From an uncultured Chloroflexota bacterium (GTDB lineage: Bacteria; Chloroflexota; UBA4733): DNA of 60,467 nucleotides. The translations under genes and the position numbers were made by a program. The notes beneath the pieces are model-generated. The model was not told the origin of the DNA. It saw only the letters and a list, made by a program, of their open reading frames with translations, and searched no databases. This document shows positions 54,496 through 60,467 of this stretch, one piece after another (position 1 is the first letter of the stretch; each line of letters starts with the position of its first letter). The DNA is taken from positions 1-60,467 of the forward strand of contig CALBSQ010000162.1 of the NCBI GenBank assembly GCA_937967325.1. The letters are read 5' to 3'.

Positions 54496-54972
54496 CTAAG
54501 CACTTTCCACACCGCTCGGTGTGGCCCAGGATGTCCCCTTTTGCTCCCTGCTCGCCATTACGCTAAGGTCAGTCCCCGCCGCTTTCGGGCCAAATCCTGG
54601 CAACTGAGGCCCCCTACTTGCGGCCCACGATGTCGAGGCGATTGGACCCTGTGTTGCGACGTCGATCGCCGAGTGCAGATCGACCTGCGCCAGGTCACCA
54701 TACATGCTGCGCCGCGCGGCCGGATCGGCGTTCACGAGGTACGCAATCTTTGCCGCTGCTGCCTGCTGCCGTGGCGCCGGGAGCTGTTGGAGCAACGTGA
54801 GAAAGCGTTGCTCGAGGGAGTGTTGATCGCTGATCGGGCACTGATGCGGACTGACCTGATGCGCCACGGCCTTCTGTATAGACAGAATCGCCGTGTTTAC
54901 GACGCGGTTCCCAAGGGTACGGAGGGCCGGATCGGTGAGCTCGGGCGTAGTCGTGCTGATGTCGTCGGGCAT
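54496..54972 (-). CDS. Hypothetical protein, 158 residues
   Basis: ATG at 54972 follows GAGAGGAGACCAC, a good Shine-Dalgarno. The first 100 residues are helical (LGNRVVNTAILSIQKAVAHQ, FLTLLQQLPAPRQQAAAAK, RRSMYGDLAQVDLHSAIDVA); the tail from about 110 is low in structure and rich in Gly/Ser/Pro. No family recognised. Divergent from the regulator at 55202; first gene of the minus-strand cluster, so it may be a local regulator or partner. Confidence 0.6.
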   Translation of the reverse strand: MPDDISTTTPELTDPALRTLGNRVVNTAILSIQKAVAHQVSPHQCPISDQHSLEQRFLTLLQQLPAPRQQAAAAKIAYLVNADPAARRSMYGDLAQVDLHSAIDVATQGPIASTSWAASRGPQLPGFGPKAAGTDLSVMASREQKGTSWATPSGVESA

Positions 54973-55201
54973 GTGGTCTCCTCTCGGGGATACTGCGTGC
55001 GCTCCGGCAGTATCACCGGTCCGGGATGGACTTCCACGAACGTTGGCGGGGCGCCCTTCATGCCTGAGCCTGGCACCCCACCAGCGCCGATACTACGCCC
55101 GGGCGGCTTGCCAGATGTGATGTTTCTTGCCAGTTCCACCAGACTGGGCTTGCCTGGCACTGGGTATACTGGCGGTAACCACGCTGTGTAAGGACGACTG
55201 G

Positions 55202-57955
55202 GTGGACCTGTCCATGACCACAACGCCGCTGGATTCCTGCTCCAGCTTCGGCCAGTTGTTGCGCTACCTACGCTCGCGGGAACGCCTGACACAGCGGCAA
55301 CTCGGACTCGCCGCGGGCTACTGCGAAGCGCAAATCAGCCGGCTGGAGCATGGGCTGCGCCCCCCCGACCCCGCGACCGTCCTCGCGCGGTTTATCCCCG
55401 CCCTCGGCCTGGACAACGATCCGGCAGCGATACGCCTGCACGCGCTCGCGGGCGTGGCGCGAGACCGGGAGGCGCCAGATATGGACGCCGCACCGCGGTC
55501 GCCAGGGGCGCGGCGGAATGGTCACCACGACAGGGCATCCGCGCACACCTTCCCCGCCCAGCCGACACCGCTCATCGGGCGAGAGGGCGAGCTGGCGGCG
55601 CTGCGACAGCTGTTGCGTCGCGGCGTGCGGTTGCTCACGCTCACCGGGACGGCGGGGATCGGCAAGACGCGTCTCGCCGTCGCGGCGGCCACCGCATCGC
55701 TCGACGCGTTCCCGGGCGGGGTGGTATTCATCGACCTTGCCCCCATTGCCAATCCGCAGCTCGTCGTCCCCACCATCGCGGCGGCCCTGGGCGTGCGCGA
55801 CCACGGCGCCGCTCCCGCGCTCGGCGGGATCGTGGCGTCCCTGCGCGGTCGCCACGCCTTGCTCGTGCTCGATAACTTCGAGCAGGTCCTCCCGGCGGCA
55901 GCGGCGCTGGCGGAGTTACTCAGACGCTGCCCGGAGCCGACACTCCTGGTGACCAGTCGGGCCCCGCTGCGCCTCCGCTGGGAGCGGCTCTTCCTGGTGC
56001 CGCCGCTTGCCCTCCCGGCTCGCGCCCACCCGCCCCCACTGGGCACGCTGGCGACGACGGCGGCGGTCGCCCTTTTCGTCGAGCGGGCCCGCGCCGTCGA
56101 TCCCGACTTCCTGCTCACGGCGGACACCGGGTCGACCATCGCGGAGGTCTGCGTCCGCGTCGACGGGCTGCCCCTCGCCATCGAACTCGCGGCGGCCCGC
56201 ACCCGGCTCCTGCCGCCGGCGGCGTTGCTGGCCCATCTGGAGCACCGGCTCAGGGTGCTTACGACCGGGGCCATGGACCTACCGGAACGACAGCGGACGC
56301 TCCGCGCCGCCATCGACTGGAGTTACGATCTATTGTCTACGCCGGAGCAGGCCGTGTTCCGGCGGCTCGCCGTGTTCGTCGGTGGTTTCGAGCTGGGGGC
56401 GGCCGAGGCCGTCTGCGACCTCGGCGATCTGCCGACGACCTTGCTCGATCTGCTGGGGGCGCTGACCGATCAGAGCCTCTTGCGGGTCGAGCACGCGGGC
56501 CGAGCTCCCGGCGAACCTAGTCGCGTCGTCCTAGATCCGGATGCCGGCCCACGGCAGGACGCTGACGGTGATGCTCCGGCGTGGGATCGAGCGATCCCAC
56601 CGCGGCGTGTTTACCTGCGCATGCTGGAGACCCTCCGCGAATACGCGCTAGAGCGGCTCGTCGCCAGCGGAGAACTCGACACCGTTCGTCGGCGACATGC
56701 CGCCTATTACCTGACGCTGGCCGAAGCGTTGGAGCGGGCGTTCGATGGGCAACAGAAGGAGACGTGGCTAGAGCGCCTAGGCCTGGAGCATGGCAACCTG
56801 CGCGCGGCGCTGGAGTGGCTGGAGGCGACGGGCGCGGTCGAGGAGGAAATGCGGCTCGTGGGCGCCGTGCACGAGTGCTGGCACTTGCTCGGTCATGCCC
56901 GGGAGGGCTATGGCTGGCTTCGGCGAGCGCTCGAGAACGGGGCGGGGGTATCCGCGGCGACGCGCGCCAAAGCCCTGCACGCGGCCGGCGCGCTGGCGAC
57001 CTCCGTCGGGGACTACCCGAATGCCGTAAGCTCGTTGGAGGAGGCCGTGGCGCTGCGGCGCGTCCTGGAGGACCAGCTGGGCCTCGCCGCGTCCTTGTAT
57101 CGCCTCGGCCTCGCCCTGCACCAGCACGGCGCCTACGGGCCGGCCCAGCTGCGGTATGAAGAAGCCCTGGCGCGCTGGCGGGAGGCGGGGCACCGGGGTG
57201 GGATCGCCCTGATTCTGCAGCGGCTCGGCGCGCTGGCGCAGGAGCAAGGCGACCATGCGCGGGCCTGGACCTGCTACGCTGAAGCGGTGGCCCTGTGGCA
57301 GGCGGTGGACGACCGCCTCAGCTCGGTGATCGCCCTGGACGGGCTGGCGGGCATCGCCCACGAGCGCGGGGACCACGACCAGGCCGTGGCGCTGTATGAA
57401 GAAGGCCTTGCCGTGCGACGGGCGTTCGGCGACCGCCTCGGCGCCGCGATCTCGCACGACTATCTCGCCACGCTCGCGTGCGAGGCTGGCGACAGCGAGC
57501 AGGCGACGGCCCTGTTGGAGGAAGGGCTGGCCTGCAAACGGCAGTGGGCCGACAAGGCGCAGATCGCCTTCACCCTCTACAACCTCTGCGTGGCAACCTA
57601 CCGCCAGGGGCAGTGCGCCCGCGCCCGCGCCCTCGCCCAAGAGCTGCTCGGCCTGGAGCGGGAACTCGCGAACTTCGAGGATCTGGCGCGGCGGCTGGAG
57701 GGGTTGGCGGAAGCGGTCGGCGCACGCACGCCGGAAGGAGCGGCCCGGCTGGTGGGGACGGCGGAAGCGCTGCGCGCGGACCTCGGCATGCCGCCGCGCA
57801 ATCCGATTCATTACGAGCGCATCGTGGCCACCATTGCCGGGATCCTCGGGAATGAGCGGTTCGCCTCCTTCAAACTGGTGGGCCGGACAATGTCGCCCGA
57901 GGAAGCCGTCGCCTATGCGCTAGCGGAGCCGGCCGGTCCAGAAAACAGGCGCTAG
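55202..57955 (+). CDS. XRE-type regulator with ATPase and TPR domains
   Basis: 917 residues from a GTG at 55202 (TAAGGA 8 bp upstream; an ATG at 55214 is possible). HTH_XRE at about 15-70 (LTQRQLGLAAGYCEAQISRLEHG); NB-ARC/AAA-type ATPase with Walker A GTAGIGKT at 149-156, VLDNFEQVLP Walker B-like and GLPLAIELAA; then about eight TPR units (600-880). This layout is typical of pathway-specific activators in Ktedonobacteria and actinomycetes. Divergent from the redox cluster, so a likely controller. Confidence 0.88.
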   Translation: MDLSMTTTPLDSCSSFGQLLRYLRSRERLTQRQLGLAAGYCEAQISRLEHGLRPPDPATVLARFIPALGLDNDPAAIRLHALAGVARDREAPDMDAAPRSPGARRNGHHDRASAHTFPAQPTPLIGREGELAALRQLLRRGVRLLTLTGTAGIGKTRLAVAAATASLDAFPGGVVFIDLAPIANPQLVVPTIAAALGVRDHGAAPALGGIVASLRGRHALLVLDNFEQVLPAAAALAELLRRCPEPTLLVTSRAPLRLRWERLFLVPPLALPARAHPPPLGTLATTAAVALFVERARAVDPDFLLTADTGSTIAEVCVRVDGLPLAIELAAARTRLLPPAALLAHLEHRLRVLTTGAMDLPERQRTLRAAIDWSYDLLSTPEQAVFRRLAVFVGGFELGAAEAVCDLGDLPTTLLDLLGALTDQSLLRVEHAGRAPGEPSRVVLDPDAGPRQDADGDAPAWDRAIPPRRVYLRMLETLREYALERLVASGELDTVRRRHAAYYLTLAEALERAFDGQQKETWLERLGLEHGNLRAALEWLEATGAVEEEMRLVGAVHECWHLLGHAREGYGWLRRALENGAGVSAATRAKALHAAGALATSVGDYPNAVSSLEEAVALRRVLEDQLGLAASLYRLGLALHQHGAYGPAQLRYEEALARWREAGHRGGIALILQRLGALAQEQGDHARAWTCYAEAVALWQAVDDRLSSVIALDGLAGIAHERGDHDQAVALYEEGLAVRRAFGDRLGAAISHDYLATLACEAGDSEQATALLEEGLACKRQWADKAQIAFTLYNLCVATYRQGQCARARALAQELLGLERELANFEDLARRLEGLAEAVGARTPEGAARLVGTAEALRADLGMPPRNPIHYERIVATIAGILGNERFASFKLVGRTMSPEEAVAYALAEPAGPENRR

Positions 57956-58351
57956 ACGATGCTCCGCCGCCGCTCCAGGGGCCAATGGAGCGTGAAGAGG
58001 CTGCCGTAGGGGACGTACAGGCACACCTTGCCGGTATGTTCGGGTGTCGGAGTAGGGAGCTGACGCAAGACCTCGCTGCGCTTGACGCTTCGTCACACGC
58101 GGTACGCGGCCGGGCGGGCCCGGTGACTTGACATCGCATTCTGGACAAGTGGGCCACTCCGCGTTGGACAGAGTCAGGATCGGCCCAGCAAGAGAGACCG
58201 CTGGGCCGCGCACGCCTGGCCCAGGGAGAAATGCTACACCGAAAATGCCTGAGAATCACTTACCGGAGGAAGTGACAGCAAACGGACGGAGAGCGACAGC
58301 CCAATCTAACACAAGACTCCTTCTGTTCTATGCAGCGGGGAGGGGAGGGCG
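57956..58351. other. Intergenic region of 396 bp
   Basis: No intact gene. On the minus strand, VCLYVPYGSLFTLHWPLER ending at 57954 looks like the last 25 residues of a lost gene. A TTGACA at about 58128 has no matching -10 box. Confidence 0.4.
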
Positions 58352-59109
58352 ATGGCGACGGGCAACAACGAGCGGGGTGAGGCCCAGAGGGAAGCAGGGC
58401 CGACGACCGCACCGGCGAAACGGGGTCAACCGAACGGCGAGACTCGTCTCCTGTTGCATTCGGCGGCAAACCGTCGTTTCGTTGCATTCGCGTCAGCGAA
58501 AGGCAGGCTCTGGCAGCCGCCGGAGGGGCTCACGTCGGCAGGGATCAAGGCCGTCGTCGCCGCGGCCACCATCGATCGGGACCGGCTGCTCCGGCGGTGT
58601 CTGTGGGCGACGGGGGGGCGGGTCAGCGAGGTGCTGACCTTGCGCCCGGCCGACATCTAGCGCGACGCCCTGCTGCTGCCCAACCGCAAGAACCCCAGCC
58701 GGCCGGTGAAGGCCGTCTTCCGCTCCAGCGGCGATCTGGACCTACCGGGCGCGCTCGTGCTCTGCCAGAAACCGCGGGGGCCTGCGCGATGATGAGCCCT
58801 TGTTCTGTTCCCGGCAGAAAGGGTTGGGCTACGAGCGCCGGACCATCTCTCGCGTCCAGGCCTGGACGCTCGTGAAGGACGCGTCGGAACGTGCCGGGGT
58901 GCGCGTGCTGGCGCAGCGGCCGTCCCGGTGTGGAGACGCCGGCGTCCCGGCGCTGGTGCATCCCCATCTCTTCCGCCACGCCCGTGTCCGTCCGCTCGTG
59001 CGGCTGACGAAAGGCGTTTCCCCTGGCGCGGAAGCAGGCGGGGTGGAGCCGCTTTCAAATGGCCTGCCTCACCATCAACGACGACGATGCGCGCGAGCTG
59101 ATAAGCTGA
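58352..59109 (+). pseudogene. Tyrosine recombinase, broken
   Basis: ATG at 58352 behind GGGGAGGGGAGG. The first frame reads to LRRCLWATGGRVSEVLTLRP, the catalytic-Arg region, then a TAG at 58658-58660. Reading on gives LLLPNRKNPSRPVKAVFRS; another frame gives VHPHLFRHARVR, the His-x-x-Arg region, and a third gives PLARKQAGWSRFQMACLTI to a TGA at 59107. At the last site the nucleophile Tyr is expected in MAYLTI but is Cys here. Stop, two frameshifts and a lost nucleophile make it dead. Confidence 0.8.
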
Positions 59110-59159
59110 TAATATGGGTCACGGCGTAAGCGCACGGACGTGCCGAAGGACGAACGGGG

Positions 59160-59471
59160 ATGGGCTGGGCAAGCGCCGCCGTCGCCCGCTTACGGCAGGG
59201 CCAAGTGGTCACACTGCGCCCTCGCGGCCACTCCATGGCCGGCCGGGTCAATGATGGCGATCTCGTCACCGTGGAGCCAATCGGGGAGCGGGATCTGCAC
59301 GCGGGTGATGTCGTGCTGATGCGCGTCCATGGGCGGGAGTACCTGCACCTGGTCAAGGCGATCCAGGGCGGTCGCGCCCTGATCGGCAACACTCGGGGCG
59401 GCGTCAATGGCTGGGTCGGCCGGCGGGCCATCGCCGGCATCGCCACGCAGATCTCGCCGCCTCGACCGTAA
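59160..59471 (+). CDS. S24/S26-like serine peptidase domain protein
   Basis: 103 residues. RPRGHSMAGRVNDGDLV holds the nucleophile Ser25 and YLHLVKAIQ the general-base Lys66, as in LexA/UmuD or signal-peptidase folds. NTRGGVNGWVGRRAIAGIA is the closing strand region. No DNA-binding or membrane part, so it is a free peptidase domain or a sensor. ATG preceded by AAGGACGAACGGGG. Intact amid pseudogenes. Confidence 0.75.
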   Translation: MGWASAAVARLRQGQVVTLRPRGHSMAGRVNDGDLVTVEPIGERDLHAGDVVLMRVHGREYLHLVKAIQGGRALIGNTRGGVNGWVGRRAIAGIATQISPPRP

Positions 59472-59507
59472 CCGGACGCGCCTCAATCGCGGGATGCGCC
59501 TCGCGCG

Positions 59508-59740
59508 CTACGACGCCGCGTGCTCCGGCGCCTGGCGCAGCGCGAGGTCGACGAGTCCGCTCCCTTCCCCGAGCAGCGCGGAGCGGCCCCGGGCATCCTC
59601 GCGGATCACCGCGAAGGTCTCGACGTAGGGACGGCCGTGCAGCTCCAGAGCCTCGCGCACCGCCGCCAGCGCCCCGGCCTCCGTATCGAAGGCCCCGACG
59701 ATGCTCCGGCTGTCCTTGTCCCTCCCCCGGTGCGCAGGCA
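59508..59740 (-). pseudogene. C-terminal fragment of an unknown small protein
   Basis: About 70 residues (DSRSIVGAFDTEAGALAAVR, ELHGRPYVETFAVIREDARG, LVDLALRQA) read like a genuine protein end, but no start codon or family-like sequence lies upstream in this frame. Confidence 0.4.
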
Positions 59741-59896
59741 GCCTTGAGCGGGCAAGGTGCGTCGGTTGCGGAGGGGCGAGTTGCTGATCGCGACGGGGAA
59801 CCGGCGTCCAGTGCCGGCGGGGCGCTGGTTCTGGGGGCGATCGCCGGCGCCGGCCACGGCGATGCCCCCGACACGGCAGGCAGCGTCCGGGACGGA

Positions 59897-60432
59897 TTAC
59901 CGGCCGCGACTTTCGAGCGCAGCCGGGTAGGACTTGATGCGATGAGCAAGCTTCCTGCGGAGTGCTTGCAACCACTCCGGATATTCCTGGTCGTCCGGGA
60001 GATCCATGGCGCGGATGATTCGCGCGTGGCGCACGAGGGCCGCCATCCGCCGGAAGAGCGGGATGTGGGCGAGCATCCCCTCGTCGAGCGGGAAGTGGGC
60101 GGTGTAGCCCCGGACGAACTCGCGGAATGCGCCGCTGCTCAGGTCGCCGCCGCCGTCGAAGAGGTCGCCGAGGGCAAACGCGATATCGGCCGCGTACCAG
60201 TAGTGGGCGCAGTCGTCGAAGTCGAGGATCCCGATGGTGTGGTCGCGCCAGCGGAGGTTGTCGAGCTCGAAGTCGAAATGGATCAGTCCGAAGCTGTCAC
60301 GGTGCATCGGGAGGGTGCCGAGGGGTCGCGCCACGCCGCCACTGCGGGGAAGACGCAGAACCTCCCGCGTCAGCGCGGAGGGGCCGGCGTGCGCCGCGCC
60401 AGGGGCCGCTGATCGAGCGTGTTACTCGTCAT
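59897..60432 (-). pseudogene. Aminoglycoside-phosphotransferase-fold kinase with N-lobe deleted
   Basis: The C-lobe is intact: FGLIHFDFELDNLRW (catalytic HxDxxxDN) and GILDFDDCAHYWYAADIAF (metal-binding Asp). Its own start survives: ATG at 60432 behind AAAGGAGGCCAG, encoding MTSNTLDQRPLARR, followed by a TGA. The reading frame then resumes as ALTREVLRLPRSGG into the C-lobe. About 150 residues of the ATP-binding lobe are absent. Functional kinase activity is not expected. Confidence 0.7.
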
Positions 60433-60467
60433 CTGGCCTCCTTTCGGCGCCATGCACATCGCCGCCC

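Noticed and set aside
57954..58040. Minus-strand tail VCLYVPYGSLFTLHWPLER
   Set aside because: Only about 25 residues, no start and no family recognised, so not listed as a gene.

Overview
The window is GC-rich DNA from a bacterium that most resembles a Chloroflexota member (Thermomicrobia- or Ktedonobacteria-like). The pointers are Tat/lipobox solute-binding lipoproteins with very long Ala/Ser/Thr linkers, many Gfo/Idh/MocA oxidoreductases, Uma2-type proteins, an XRE-AAA-TPR regulator, and numerous short hairpin-rich intergenic repeats. The taxonomy is inference from gene style. I saw no rRNA, no convincing tRNA and no CRISPR array.

Layout. 1-10761 and 19043-25999 form a scattered carbohydrate or small-molecule catabolic region: two tandem nitrilase-family amidases (one cut by the window edge), two orphan ABC solute-binding lipoproteins, seven Gfo/Idh/MocA dehydrogenases, a DUF6807 (PmoA-like) protein, an M20 deacylase/peptidase and an MBL-fold hydrolase. 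Two of the seven dehydrogenases carry ETP where the family has EKP. 10950-18614 is a signalling and secretion block: GAF protein, OmpR-type response regulator, secreted matrixin-like zinc protease, two paralogous anchored proteins of unknown family, a B-box-like zinc-finger membrane protein, a 31-residue membrane peptide and an MFS exporter. 26164-31196 has a Uma2 protein, a heterodimeric ABC exporter and an 83-residue unknown. 31347-32699 is a decayed IS630-like element whose left terminal repeat has itself been invaded by a hairpin insert. 32951-44195 holds a large glycosyltransferase-like membrane protein with an ABAB set of C-terminal beta domains, then a LacI regulator divergent from a DapA-like aldolase/lyase, a third solute-binding lipoprotein, an FG-GAP protein and an amidohydrolase.

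45214-57955 looks like a small redox/tailoring cluster on the minus strand: an O-methyltransferase-fold protein lacking its catalytic His, three FAD monooxygenase-like proteins, a nitronate monooxygenase and two FabL-like short-chain reductases, one with its catalytic Tyr replaced by Trp. It faces a divergent XRE-ATPase-TPR regulator. No synthase or scaffold enzyme is visible, so its product is unknown. 58352-60467 is a gene graveyard: a tyrosine recombinase with in-frame stop, frameshifts and its nucleophile Tyr replaced by Cys, an aminoglycoside-phosphotransferase relic with its N-lobe deleted, and a C-terminal fragment, around one intact S24/S26-like peptidase.

How the genes may work together (inference): lipoproteins capture sugars or sugar acids, and Gfo-type dehydrogenases, the DapA-like aldolase and hydrolases process them in the cytoplasm, with LacI controlling the DapA-SBP-FG-GAP operon. 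No ABC permease or sugar ATPase is present in the window, so the transporters must be completed from elsewhere. Several hairpin repeats occur in more than one copy and one of them separates convergent genes, so they may serve as terminators as well as being mobile.
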